17,604 bases of DNA from Acidobacteriaceae bacterium (GTDB lineage: Bacteria > Acidobacteriota > Terriglobia > Terriglobales > Acidobacteriaceae), in the NCBI GenBank assembly GCA_003165455.1, contig PLUJ01000242.1:1-17604 (forward strand), in the 5' to 3' direction. This document shows, one piece after another, positions 1-6,973 of the stretch. A model generated the notes under the pieces. That model was given only the letters and a program-made list of their open reading frames with translations, ran no database searches and was not told the DNA's origin. The translations under genes and the position numbers were made by a program. The first letter of the stretch is position 1; each line of letters starts with the position of its first letter.

Positions 1-2481
1 GGTCCCAGCCATGTTCCCGCCTCATTCCAATCTCTCGGATCGCAGGCCGGCAACTTTCCCGTGTTTGAAGGAACCAGCCTGTATTCGCTTCGCCTGGACC
101 ACAACATCAACAACAACAACCGCCTCACCCTGCGCGTCAACGTGAGCCCAAGTACGATCACTGGTCTGGAGGGTAGCGGCGAGGATCAGCCGTTCGGGGA
201 GAACGCATACTCCCGCACCTCTGAGCAAACCTATCGCGACGTGACCGGGGTTTTGCAGGACACTTGGACGATTGGCAACAACAAAGTCAACGAGTTTCGT
301 TTTCAGTATGCACGCCGTGGACTTTCGTACTTCTACAACACCCAAATTGCCGCGGGCGCCGATCCCGCCGTCAACATTCCCGGCTTTGGTTTTTTCGGCC
401 GTGAGCCTTATTCCTACATTCAACGCGTCGAGCAGCGCTACCAGTTCACGGACAATTTTTCCTGGACCGTCGGACAACACAATATGAAGTTCGGCGGGGA
501 ATTTGACTATCTGCCCCTAACCGCCGCCTTCACCGTCAACTACGGCGGAAATTATGACTTTGGTTCGGTCGCCGCTTTTCCTCAACCGTTCCCCGTTCTG
601 AATGCGGTGCAGGCCTATGGCGCCGGCCTGCCGGGAGACTTTGTCCAGGGCCTGGGCAGTCCTAGCGACTCGTTCCACAACATCCCGATCGGAGCTTTCT
701 GGCAGGATTCCTGGCGTGTGCGTCCAAACCTGACTTTCAACTATGGGTTACGCTACGACGTCGAGATTCCGCCAACGTTCAAGCCGGTGACCGCACTGGC
801 GCAAGCTGGATACAACTACCTCGGATTGCAGAAAGGCATTCAAGCCGACACCAACAATATTCAACCGCGTGTCGGCATGGCCTGGGATCCGAAGGGAGAT
901 GGAAAGACCGTGGTTCGCTCCTCCTACGGCATATTTTACGACCATCCGCTGCTCGCCCTTTATTTCCTGGGAAATGCCTCGGACGGTTCTTCGAGCGGGC
1001 AGTTGGCTTTCCCCGGCACGGGCTTGTGCAATGGCGTAGGTAATCCGGCAAACCTGAATGCCTTCCCGATTTTCCAGGGACTCGTCAACACCCCCGGATG
1101 CACCCCCGGACCTGCGGCGTTGCTTCCGTCTCTCGGTTATCTGCCCAACCAGCAGCAGTTCACTTCGCTGAACTTTCCCAGTTCTCTGTTCCTAAACCAG
1201 AACTATATCCACGACGGCTTCCCATTGTTTTTCCAGCCGTTCGGTTATCCCCAGTCGAAGAACTTCGTGTTCGCCTACTCTCAGCAGGCAAATTTGACAA
1301 TAGAGCGTGATCTCGGCCGCGGATTCGCTTTTAGCCTCGCCTACAACTTCAACGGCGGGCGCCATCTGAACCGCCCTATCAACGCGAACGCCCAGCGTGG
1401 CGACCTATTAGTAGCGAACTATGAAGCGGCTCTCAGCGACCCCACTTCATATGCGACGGTCGGTGGACCACTGGGTGTCGGCGCTGGCCCCGCCCCGTGC
1501 GGAATTAATCCCAAGGGCCAACCTTGGATTTCGGCTGCCCTGATGAATTTTTTCCGGCCTAGCGGTTTGAACCCCTCGATCGCCAACGCGCTGACCGCTG
1601 CCGGCGCTGGACCATGCGTATCGATGTTTGTTCCGGCGGTTCTGCAATATCTTAAATCCGCGGGCTACAGCATCGCTGACATTAATACGACGTGTAATCC
1701 CGCGACTCTCTCCGGATGCATCCCCTTTGGCGACATGGACGCCAATTACTCGAACGGCAGTTCTGTTTATCATGGTCTTAGCGCAAACCTGCGGAAGCGT
1801 TTCGGCAATCATTACGAATTTCTGGCGTCCTACACCTGGTCTCACGCCATCGACGATTCGACCGATCTGCAGGCCACTCTCGTACCACAGGATAGCTTTT
1901 ATCCAAGTCTCGACCGTTCCAGTTCCCTTTTCGACGAACGCAATCGCTTTGTGCTCAGCGGCGTATACCAGAGCGGCAAAGTTAAATGGAACGGATTCGC
2001 CGGCAAGTTCTTCAGTAATTGGACCGTCGCGCCACTCGTCGAACTCAATTCAGGAAGACCCTTCAACATCATTACGGGCAGCGGCGACAACCTCCAGGAG
2101 TCGGCCCTCACCGGACGGCCCAATACATTTGTCAATCCGGGCTGTACAGCCCTTGGCTACCCAGCTATTACCTCGAAATATTCGCCGACCGGTGTTTTCC
2201 AGGAGCCCTGCCTTGCGGATTTCAATGGAACTCTGCTCTCGCTTGACGGCAATCTCGGCCGGAATGCGGGCATTCAGCCGTGGACCGCATTCAACGATAT
2301 TCGATTCTCCAAACGAATCTACTTCGGGGAGCGCTACAATCTGGAGTTGATCGCCGACATGTTCAACATCGCGAACCGGAACAACACGGCCGCAGTCAGC
2401 CCGCTGTTCACCAACGCCGGCCAGCCTACGGCGGCCTACGATCCGCGACAATTTCAGTTCGCCATGAAGTTTTACTGGTAA
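1..2481 (+). CDS. TonB-dependent receptor (Oar-like), C-terminal beta-barrel part, 5' truncated by window edge
   Basis: Reading frame 1 is open from the first base, so the true start lies upstream; 826 codons plus a stop are visible. The protein is rich in Asn, Tyr, Phe and Gly with alternating aromatic residues, as in outer-membrane beta-strands. Stretches such as FNYGLRYDVE, NIQPRVGMAWDPKGDGKTVVRSSYG and FLASYTWSHAIDDSTD match the barrel of large Oar-like TonB-dependent receptors of Acidobacteriota. The chain ends in FAMKFYW, with the terminal aromatic residue used for outer-membrane insertion. The family normally carries an N-terminal carboxypeptidase-regulatory-like domain and a plug; both would lie outside the window. 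Several Cys residues occur in the middle segment (about codons 340-360 and 490-570), probably in surface loops. The ligand cannot be read from sequence. Family assignment is confident; substrate is unknown. Confidence 0.9.
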   Translation, partial: GPSHVPASFQSLGSQAGNFPVFEGTSLYSLRLDHNINNNNRLTLRVNVSPSTITGLEGSGEDQPFGENAYSRTSEQTYRDVTGVLQDTWTIGNNKVNEFRFQYARRGLSYFYNTQIAAGADPAVNIPGFGFFGREPYSYIQRVEQRYQFTDNFSWTVGQHNMKFGGEFDYLPLTAAFTVNYGGNYDFGSVAAFPQPFPVLNAVQAYGAGLPGDFVQGLGSPSDSFHNIPIGAFWQDSWRVRPNLTFNYGLRYDVEIPPTFKPVTALAQAGYNYLGLQKGIQADTNNIQPRVGMAWDPKGDGKTVVRSSYGIFYDHPLLALYFLGNASDGSSSGQLAFPGTGLCNGVGNPANLNAFPIFQGLVNTPGCTPGPAALLPSLGYLPNQQQFTSLNFPSSLFLNQNYIHDGFPLFFQPFGYPQSKNFVFAYSQQANLTIERDLGRGFAFSLAYNFNGGRHLNRPINANAQRGDLLVANYEAALSDPTSYATVGGPLGVGAGPAPCGINPKGQPWISAALMNFFRPSGLNPSIANALTAAGAGPCVSMFVPAVLQYLKSAGYSIADINTTCNPATLSGCIPFGDMDANYSNGSSVYHGLSANLRKRFGNHYEFLASYTWSHAIDDSTDLQATLVPQDSFYPSLDRSSSLFDERNRFVLSGVYQSGKVKWNGFAGKFFSNWTVAPLVELNSGRPFNIITGSGDNLQESALTGRPNTFVNPGCTALGYPAITSKYSPTGVFQEPCLADFNGTLLSLDGNLGRNAGIQPWTAFNDIRFSKRIYFGERYNLELIADMFNIANRNNTAAVSPLFTNAGQPTAAYDPRQFQFAMKFYW

Positions 2482-2552
2482 ATCCTTGCGATCGATTCCT
2501 TGGTATTTTTCTCGATTTTGTGCAATGATTCCGGGTCGCAAGGCGAAGCGCG

Positions 2553-2568
2553 ACGGAACTTCTTCCGT
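2553..2568. terminator. small hairpin after the receptor gene
   Basis: ACGGAA-CTTC-TTCCGT forms a perfect 6-bp stem with a 4-base loop about 70 bases after the receptor stop and just before the CPBP gene. No T-run follows, so a terminator role is only possible. It lies in a GC-rich patch (ggtcgcaaggcgaagcg) of the kind seen in acidobacterial intergenic repeats. Confidence 0.25.
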
Positions 2569-2590
2569 GAGTTTCGCGTAGATTGATTGC

Positions 2591-3562
2591 ATGACAGATC
2601 CAGAGATAAACCTCCCTCCGGCTGTGCTGCCTCCTCAGCCACCTTCGCAGCCAGCGCCGGTCAACACGGTCTTCCGCGGACCGAATGGCATTCGCGCCGG
2701 CTGGCGAGCGCTTATTTTTCTGGCGGTTGTGGCGGGTTTGATAGCTGCCGTTAATTTCAGCGTCTTTCTGGTATTGCACTTCATCCTGCATCGCCCGCCT
2801 AACTTTAAAATGGCGTCATCGCTAACGCCCACTGCGGCTGCCGTAAGCGACGGCATGCTTTTCCTGTTCACCGCCGTTGCTGCACTGATCATGAGCCGGA
2901 TCGAGCACCGCAAGTGGCAGCAATATGGACTGCCGGCAAGATTCGCATTTCGCAAGAATTTTTGGCTTGGTACTCTGATTGGCTTTCTCGCTATCAGCGC
3001 CAGCTTGCTTGCCATCTTCGCGCTTCACGGATTTCACCTCGCCGGCATCGCCGTTCACGGGGAAACTCTTGTCCTGGCCACACTCGCCTGGAGTGGCGCC
3101 TTCGTGCTGGTTGGCCTTGGTGAAGAATTTGCCTTCCGTGGATATCTTCAATACACCCTCACCACCGGTATGGGTTTTTGGCCCGCCGCAATTCTGCTCT
3201 CTGCTTTATTCGGCCTCGCTCACGCTGGAAATCCCGGGGAAACCAAGTTCGGCCTATTTTCAGTAGTCTGCTTTGGAGTGCTGTTCTGCATCTTCGTGCG
3301 CCACACCGGCAATCTATGGTGGGCGGTGGGGTTTCACGCGGGATGGGACTGGGGACAAACTTTTTTTTACGGCGTCACAGACAGCGGATTAAAGCCTTAT
3401 CACAATCTATTCAATTCCAGTTTCAATGGCCCGACCTGGCTTACCGGCGGCACCGTTGGACCTGAAGCGAGCATTTTCACCCCAATTATTCTTCTCATCG
3501 TGGGCATCGTCTTCAGCTTCATTTATCGCCAGAACAAATATCATCCTATGGCGCTGAAGTAA
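2591..3562 (+). CDS. CPBP-family intramembrane metalloprotease (CAAX-protease/Abi-like)
   Basis: The 323-residue polytopic membrane protein has a Pro-rich cytoplasmic N-terminus (residues 1-35) and about seven hydrophobic segments (near 38-66, 86-102, 124-146, 160-178, 196-212, 220-260, 293-312). The CPBP (Abi/Rce1-like) motifs are complete: motif 1 EEFAFRGYL with Glu178, Glu179 and Arg183; motif 2 FGLAH with Phe207 and His211; motif 3 FHAGWD with His249 and Asp253. In this family these residues make up the glutamate/histidine intramembrane protease site. Bacterial members have been linked to bacteriocin self-immunity, protein processing and surface sorting; the substrate here is unknown. The ATG at 2591 follows the receptor by 109 bases and has no clear Shine-Dalgarno. 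No peptide or bacteriocin gene is adjacent, so a housekeeping or stress role is as likely as immunity. Confidence 0.9.
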   Translation: MTDPEINLPPAVLPPQPPSQPAPVNTVFRGPNGIRAGWRALIFLAVVAGLIAAVNFSVFLVLHFILHRPPNFKMASSLTPTAAAVSDGMLFLFTAVAALIMSRIEHRKWQQYGLPARFAFRKNFWLGTLIGFLAISASLLAIFALHGFHLAGIAVHGETLVLATLAWSGAFVLVGLGEEFAFRGYLQYTLTTGMGFWPAAILLSALFGLAHAGNPGETKFGLFSVVCFGVLFCIFVRHTGNLWWAVGFHAGWDWGQTFFYGVTDSGLKPYHNLFNSSFNGPTWLTGGTVGPEASIFTPIILLIVGIVFSFIYRQNKYHPMALK

Positions 3563-3606
3563 GAGAAGTCGGAGCCCTTCTCAGATTCACGGCTTAGGCC
3601 GAAGCC
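3563..3606. terminator. two consecutive small hairpins after the CPBP gene
   Basis: GAGAAG (3563-3568) pairs with CTTCTC (3577-3582), starting right at the stop codon. GGCTT (3591-3595) pairs with AAGCC (3602-3606). Neither is followed by a U-tract, so intrinsic termination is weakly supported, although the position between two same-strand genes fits. Confidence 0.25.
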
Positions 3607-3685
3607 CGTTTGCCAAAGCCCTAACACTCGTAGTGCTACACTTCCCCTTCACCCATCCTTGGCGCTTGCCCGGAGTTGATCTCCC

Positions 3686-4339
3686 ATGTCTCAGCCTTCT
3701 ATTCCTACACCACGGACCCGTCTTGTCCGCGAGCCGGACCGTGCGGTCTATGACCGCGAAGCCGCGTACCAGATTTTGGACGAGGGATTTCTATGTCACG
3801 TTGGTTTCGCCGTCGACGGCCAGCCTTTCGTTATCCCTACCTCTTACGGTCGGAAAGACGACAACCTGCTCATCCACGGCTCGGCGGCCAGCCGCATGCT
3901 TCGCCAACTGAAGGACGGCATCCCCGTCTGCGTGACGGTCACCTTGCTCGATGGACTCGTCCTGGCCCGTTCCATCTTTAACCACTCCATGAACTACCGC
4001 TCCGTTGTAGTCCTTGGAAAAGCTACCCTGGTGGATCAGCCGGAGGAAAAGCTTGAGGCTTTGCGCCTGCTCTCCGAACACATCATCCCCGGCCGCTGGG
4101 CGGATGTGCGTCAACCCAACGAGCGCGAACTCAAAGCCACTTCCGTATTAAAAGTTCCAATTGAAGAATTTTCCGCCAAGGTTCGAAAAGGCCCGGTTGT
4201 CGATGACGAAGAGGATTACTCCTTCCCAACCTGGGCTGGGATCATTCCGCTAGAAACGAGAGTAGGGACGCCCATCGACGATGCCAGACTGCTCCCCGGC
4301 CGGGCCGTGCCGGAATACGCGCGGCGGTACTCACGTTGA
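3686..4339 (+). CDS. pyridoxamine 5'-phosphate oxidase family flavoprotein (NimA-like)
   Basis: The 217-residue soluble protein has the split-barrel FMN-binding fold pattern of NimA-type proteins. An N-terminal helix (PDRAVYDREAAYQILDEG) leads into the barrel strand FLCHVGFAVDGQPFVIPTSY (residues 35-54), then LLIHGSAASRMLRQL (61-75), VCVTVTLLDGLVLARS (81-96) and FNHSMNYRSVVVLG (98-111). The HSMNYRSV motif is characteristic of the family annotated as nitroimidazole-resistance or flavin-nucleotide-binding proteins. Members bind FMN and are thought to reduce nitro- or other small aromatic compounds; most environmental copies have no demonstrated resistance role. The start is supported by CGGAG about ten bases upstream. 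The gene stands alone, 67 bases ahead of the vapBC promoter region. Fold assignment is confident; physiological substrate is unknown. Confidence 0.85.
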   Translation: MSQPSIPTPRTRLVREPDRAVYDREAAYQILDEGFLCHVGFAVDGQPFVIPTSYGRKDDNLLIHGSAASRMLRQLKDGIPVCVTVTLLDGLVLARSIFNHSMNYRSVVVLGKATLVDQPEEKLEALRLLSEHIIPGRWADVRQPNERELKATSVLKVPIEEFSAKVRKGPVVDDEEDYSFPTWAGIIPLETRVGTPIDDARLLPGRAVPEYARRYSR

Positions 4340-4354
4340 ATCCCCAATTACGAC

Positions 4355-4383
4355 TTGGCAAGCGAAGTAAAGAGATGTATCCT
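4355..4383 (+). promoter_or_regulatory. candidate sigma-70 promoter of vapBC
   Basis: TTGGCA (4355-4360, 5/6 to the -35 consensus), a spacer of exactly 17 bases, and TATCCT (4378-4383, 4/6 to -10) lie 24 bases before the antitoxin ATG. The predicted transcript starts near 4390, leaving a short leader that carries the AAGGAG ribosome site. This is the best-spaced promoter-like pair seen in the window. Confidence 0.5.
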
Positions 4384-4394
4384 TACAGTAAGGA
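4380..4394. promoter_or_regulatory. palindromic operator candidate for VapBC autoregulation
   Basis: TCCTTACAGTAAGGA is a perfect 7-1-7 inverted repeat. It covers the right half of the -10 hexamer and most of the AAGGAG Shine-Dalgarno in front of the antitoxin gene. AbrB/MazE-fold antitoxins of the VapB class commonly repress their own operon, alone or with the toxin, by binding palindromes over the promoter. The position fits that role exactly. Binding itself is inferred. Confidence 0.5.
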
Positions 4395-4406
4395 GTGCCA
4401 GTAAAG

Positions 4407-4658
4407 ATGAGCTACTTTAGCACCATTAGCAGCAAAGGCCAGCTCACCGTTCCGCAGGAGATCCGTAAACGCCTCGGACTCCAGACCGGCGACCGTGTCG
4501 AATTCGTCGTGGAAGAAAATCGTACCGTAATTCGACCGGCTCGGTCGGAGGTCAATCCTTTCACACGGTTCATCGGAATTGCAGGCCCGTTCCCCGGAGG
4601 GGACGAAGGGATCAAGGCCTGGATTGATGATATGCGGAGCGATACAGACTACGAATGA
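4407..4658 (+). CDS. vapB: VapB antitoxin, AbrB/MazE/SpoVT swapped-hairpin type
   Basis: The 83-residue product opens with the swapped-hairpin AbrB domain: STISSKGQLTVPQEIRKRLGLQTGDRVEFV (residues 5-34) holds the canonical SKGQ-TVP-IR--LGL--GD core. This N-terminal part binds DNA. The acidic, Trp-containing C-terminal tail (about 50-83) should wrap the toxin. A GTG at 4395 gives a longer frame, but it overlaps the AAGGAG Shine-Dalgarno (4390-4395). The ATG at 4407, 11 bases after that site, is therefore chosen. The stop overlaps the toxin start as ATGA, so the pair is translationally coupled. The promoter and palindrome just upstream point to autoregulation. Identification as the antitoxin of the adjacent PIN toxin is firm from fold and linkage. 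Confidence 0.88.
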   Translation: MSYFSTISSKGQLTVPQEIRKRLGLQTGDRVEFVVEENRTVIRPARSEVNPFTRFIGIAGPFPGGDEGIKAWIDDMRSDTDYE

Positions 4659-5065
4659 GGACGGCCCTCGACACCAACATCTTGTCACCAGTCTGGTCAG
4701 GAACGCCAGACGCAACCGCGATCATTGCTCAGTTGCTCAGAGTCCGCGCCGAAGGCGCGCTGGTGGTAAGCGCACCAGTTTTCGTGGAACTCTCGGCCGT
4801 TCCCAGACTCAGCGTGCCGGTTCGGGAAGCGCTTAAAGAGACCGACATCGCTATCGATTTCGACCTCGGGGAAGATGTATGGCAGCTAGCGGCGTCAAGC
4901 TTTTCCGCCTATGCAGCGCGGAGACGTGCCTCGGGGGGAGGTTTGCCAAAGCGTTTGCTGGCTGATTTTGTGGTCGCATCGCACGCACTGTTAAAGGCCG
5001 ACCGCCTAATGACCCGCGACGCCAGCCGCTACGCTCTCGATTTTCCCACCCTACGCCTGATCTAG
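4655..5065 (+). CDS. vapC: VapC-type PIN-domain toxin ribonuclease
   Basis: The 136-residue single-domain PIN protein begins at the ATG that overlaps the antitoxin stop (ATGA). The acidic residues of the PIN Mg-dependent nuclease site are visible: Asp6 in TALDTNIL, Glu45 in PVFVELSA, Asp104 in LLADFVVASHALL, and Asp122 in LMTRDASRY. The core thus looks intact and catalytically competent. VapC toxins cleave tRNA or rRNA and are held in check by VapB; the target of this one cannot be predicted. Length is normal for the family. The next gene is convergent, so the operon ends here. Chromosomal vapBC pairs are abundant in soil bacteria and often move between strains, but there are no transposase or attachment-site traces around this one. 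Confidence 0.9.
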   Translation: MRTALDTNILSPVWSGTPDATAIIAQLLRVRAEGALVVSAPVFVELSAVPRLSVPVREALKETDIAIDFDLGEDVWQLAASSFSAYAARRRASGGGLPKRLLADFVVASHALLKADRLMTRDASRYALDFPTLRLI

Positions 5066-5067
5066 TC

Positions 5068-5082
5068 CGCCGCTCTCCGGCG
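5068..5082. terminator. short GC hairpin between vapC and the convergent oxidoreductase gene
   Basis: CGCCG-CTCTC-CGGCG begins three bases after the vapC stop: a 5-bp perfect GC stem with a 5-base loop. There is no U-tract. It lies in an 82-base gap between convergent genes, where a bidirectional terminator is expected. The evidence is weak. Confidence 0.25.
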
Positions 5083-5147
5083 CGAGGACGAGGTCAACCC
5101 AAAACGGCCTCTACATTTCCCCGACTACGCAAACAGGGTATTGGCGG

Positions 5148-6116
5148 TCACGGAATCAGCAGCAATTTCCCCGTCGTCTTCCTGCCTTCCAACTCCCGGT
5201 GCGCACGCTGCGCTTCGCTTAACGGATATTTATGTTCAATCCGTAGCTTGAGCTTTCCTGAAGCCATCATGCCAAACACGGCGCCGGACCTTGCCACCAA
5301 CTCTTCCCGCGTCGCAATGTAGTTCCCCAGCGAAGGCCGCGTCAGAAACAGCGATCCTTTCTGCGTCAAAGTGATTGGATCGAACGGCGGTACCGCACCA
5401 CTCGACCCGCCAAATAAAGCCATCATCCCGCGCGGACGCAGAACATTCAGCCCCTTGTCGAAGGTAGTTTTTCCCACCGAATCGTAAACCACGTCCACGC
5501 CCCTGCCGCCAGTGAGCCGTTTCGTTTCGACCTCGAAATCGGATTGTGTATATAAGATCACTTCACCTGCGCCTGCACCACGCGCCAGCTTGGCCTTCTC
5601 CTCGGTTGAGACAGTGGCAATCACACGCGCCCCGATGTTGTGAGCCATCTGCACCAATAAAAGCCCAACTCCGCCGGCCGCCGCATGAATGAGCGCAGTC
5701 TCGCCTTTCTTCAACGGATACGTATCATGCGAGAGGTAGTGAGCCGTCATCCCTTGCAGCATCGCCGCCGCCGCTTCCGCGTCGCTTACTCCCTGGGGAA
5801 TTGGCACCAGACGCTCCGCCGGAACCACGGCGTACTCCGCGTAGGAACCCAGCACGCTGGTCCAGGCCACGCGATCGCCAACCTTCACCGACGTCGCCTC
5901 GGCACCCACTTCACTTACCGTGCCCGCGCCTTCCTGACCGGGGACGAACGGAAGCGCCGCTTTGTACCTTCCCTCACGAAAGTAAATATCGATAAAGTTG
6001 ACGCCCGAGGCGGAAATCTTGACGACTGCCTCGTCAGCCTTTGGACGTGGCATCGGAAGCTCCGCCGCTTCCATCACTTCCGGTCCGCCGACCTGCTTCA
6101 CTTGGATTACTTTCAT
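5148..6116 (-). CDS. NADPH:quinone oxidoreductase-like (zinc-independent MDR family)
   Basis: The 322-residue medium-chain dehydrogenase/reductase is of the quinone oxidoreductase (QOR/zeta-crystallin) branch. The N-terminal GroES-like catalytic half includes VKISASGVNFIDIYFREG (residues 32-49) and PFVPGQEGAGTVSEVG (56-71). The Rossmann half carries IHAAAGGVGLLLVQMA (143-158), the AAxGGVG nucleotide-binding signature. The C-terminus GRKTTGKLLLIP is typical. The Cys/His set of zinc-dependent alcohol dehydrogenases is absent. The expected reaction is NAD(P)H-dependent one- or two-electron reduction of quinones or enones in the cytoplasm. The ATG at 6116 begins the usual MKVIQ start and directly follows GGAGG; an in-frame ATG at 6149 adds 11 residues unlike the family. 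The gene is convergent with vapC and otherwise alone. Confidence 0.9.
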   Translation of the reverse strand: MKVIQVKQVGGPEVMEAAELPMPRPKADEAVVKISASGVNFIDIYFREGRYKAALPFVPGQEGAGTVSEVGAEATSVKVGDRVAWTSVLGSYAEYAVVPAERLVPIPQGVSDAEAAAAMLQGMTAHYLSHDTYPLKKGETALIHAAAGGVGLLLVQMAHNIGARVIATVSTEEKAKLARGAGAGEVILYTQSDFEVETKRLTGGRGVDVVYDSVGKTTFDKGLNVLRPRGMMALFGGSSGAVPPFDPITLTQKGSLFLTRPSLGNYIATREELVARSGAVFGMMASGKLKLRIEHKYPLSEAQRAHRELEGRKTTGKLLLIP

Positions 6117-6149
6117 CCTCCGATTGTGCCACACGGGAGCCGACTCCAA

Positions 6150-6274
6150 ATAGCCTTAGACCAGCGCTCTGTCGAGGGAAACGCCTTCGACGGTGGTCGG
6201 GATCTCCGGAAGGCCGGGAGAAGCCGCAACTGATTTTGACCATTCCCGGTTTGGGGTATAAATTCATGGGCTAA
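6150..6274 (+). pseudogene. possible remnant of a winged-helix (OmpR/PhoB-type) DNA-binding domain
   Basis: The frame ending at 6274 reads EKPQLILTIPGLGYKFMG then stop. This strongly resembles the final beta-hairpin of OmpR/PhoB-type winged-helix domains, which end in forms like ..I-TV-G-GYRF... Just upstream, the next frame reads LDQRSVEGNAFDGGRDLRK, reminiscent of the recognition-helix segment ..RSVD...LRKKLG. The join would need a frameshift near 6215-6222. No upstream receiver or other domain is present, because the oxidoreductase gene begins at 6116 on the other strand. I read this as the decayed 3' end of a regulator. It could also be chance similarity over about 35 residues. Confidence 0.35.
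6236..6262 (+). promoter_or_regulatory. candidate promoter of the DUF6526-like gene
   Basis: TTGACC (6236-6241, 5/6 to -35) and TATAAA (6257-6262, 5/6 to -10) are separated by 15 bases, which is shorter than ideal. The expected start near 6269 would give a leader of about 27 bases ahead of the ATG at 6296. The elements overlap the winged-helix remnant, so part of the match may be leftover coding sequence. Confidence 0.35.
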
Positions 6275-6295
6275 CTGTTTCAAGGATATTTAACG

Positions 6296-6733
6296 ATGGC
6301 TGAAAAGAAACCCCAGACTTTCGCGAATCATGCAAAGTACGATCCCGCGTTTCACTTCTTCCTGATTCCTGTTTTCGCACTCTCCGTTATCGCAGCCCTG
6401 GTTCATCTTCTCTGGCACCCCAGCCTGCATGCCGGCGCGTTCTTGGTCATCTCGATCGCGGCATTGATCGCACTTTTCAAGATTCGAATCTATGCCTTGA
6501 AAGTGCAGGACCGCGTGATTCGCCTCGAAGAGCGCCAGCGACTGATGCTGCTACTGCCAGAATCCATGCGCGCCCGCATTCCGGAGCTGACGGAGAGCCA
6601 GCTGGTCGCTCTTCGCTTCGCCCCCGACCCTGAACTGCCCGCTCTGGCCCAGCGCGCCATCGTCGACAAACTATCCAATGCGGATATCAAGAAGGCCATC
6701 CAGAACTGGCGCCCGGATTACTTTCGTATCTGA
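6296..6733 (+). CDS. DUF6526-like small membrane protein
   Basis: The 145-residue protein starts with a hydrophilic stretch holding TFANHAKYDPAFHFFLIP (residues 8-25), the NH--YDP-FHFF pattern I associate with the DUF6526 family. Two membrane segments follow (about 20-40 and 46-64). A cytoplasmic, helix-rich tail carries VQDRVIRLEERQRLMLLLPE (70-89) and a conserved-looking end, KKAIQNWRPDYFRI. The function is not known; no catalytic motif is visible. AAGGA lies about nine bases before the ATG. The gene stands alone, with a 240-base gap before the transglycosylase gene. Existence as a gene is confident; the family name is from recall. Confidence 0.82.
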   Translation: MAEKKPQTFANHAKYDPAFHFFLIPVFALSVIAALVHLLWHPSLHAGAFLVISIAALIALFKIRIYALKVQDRVIRLEERQRLMLLLPESMRARIPELTESQLVALRFAPDPELPALAQRAIVDKLSNADIKKAIQNWRPDYFRI

Positions 6734-6917
6734 AGTTGCCTCCTCGCGGGGAGAAAAAGGTCGGGACTATGTCAGGAACCGGCTCCTTTCAAACCTTTTG
6801 ACACCCTTATGCCGTCTGAGTACTGAAGGGAATGAGGTAATCCTCTTCCGATGCCGAAAGTAACCATGATTACGGGCTTTTCAGCGTTGACCCAGATTCG
6901 AACCCAAGGTACGATTT

Positions 6918-6926
6918 TGATACAAT
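6918..6926 (+). promoter_or_regulatory. extended -10 promoter element upstream of the lytic transglycosylase
   Basis: TGATACAAT gives TG, one base, then TACAAT (6921-6926, 5/6 to TATAAT), the extended -10 form that needs no strong -35. The predicted transcript start near 6933 leaves about 40 bases of leader. A TTGACA at about 6798 lacks a matching -10. The rest of the 6734-6973 gap holds no recognisable feature. Confidence 0.4.
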
Positions 6927-6973
6927 TCACCGGACTTTCACAAACTGAGTTGATCCGTATCTAGCAGAAACAA

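Noticed and set aside
6895..6905. GATTCGAACCC, which resembles the complement of a tRNA T-loop
   Set aside because: Flanking bases on the minus strand do not form a 5-bp T-stem, and no acceptor, D or anticodon arm is present.
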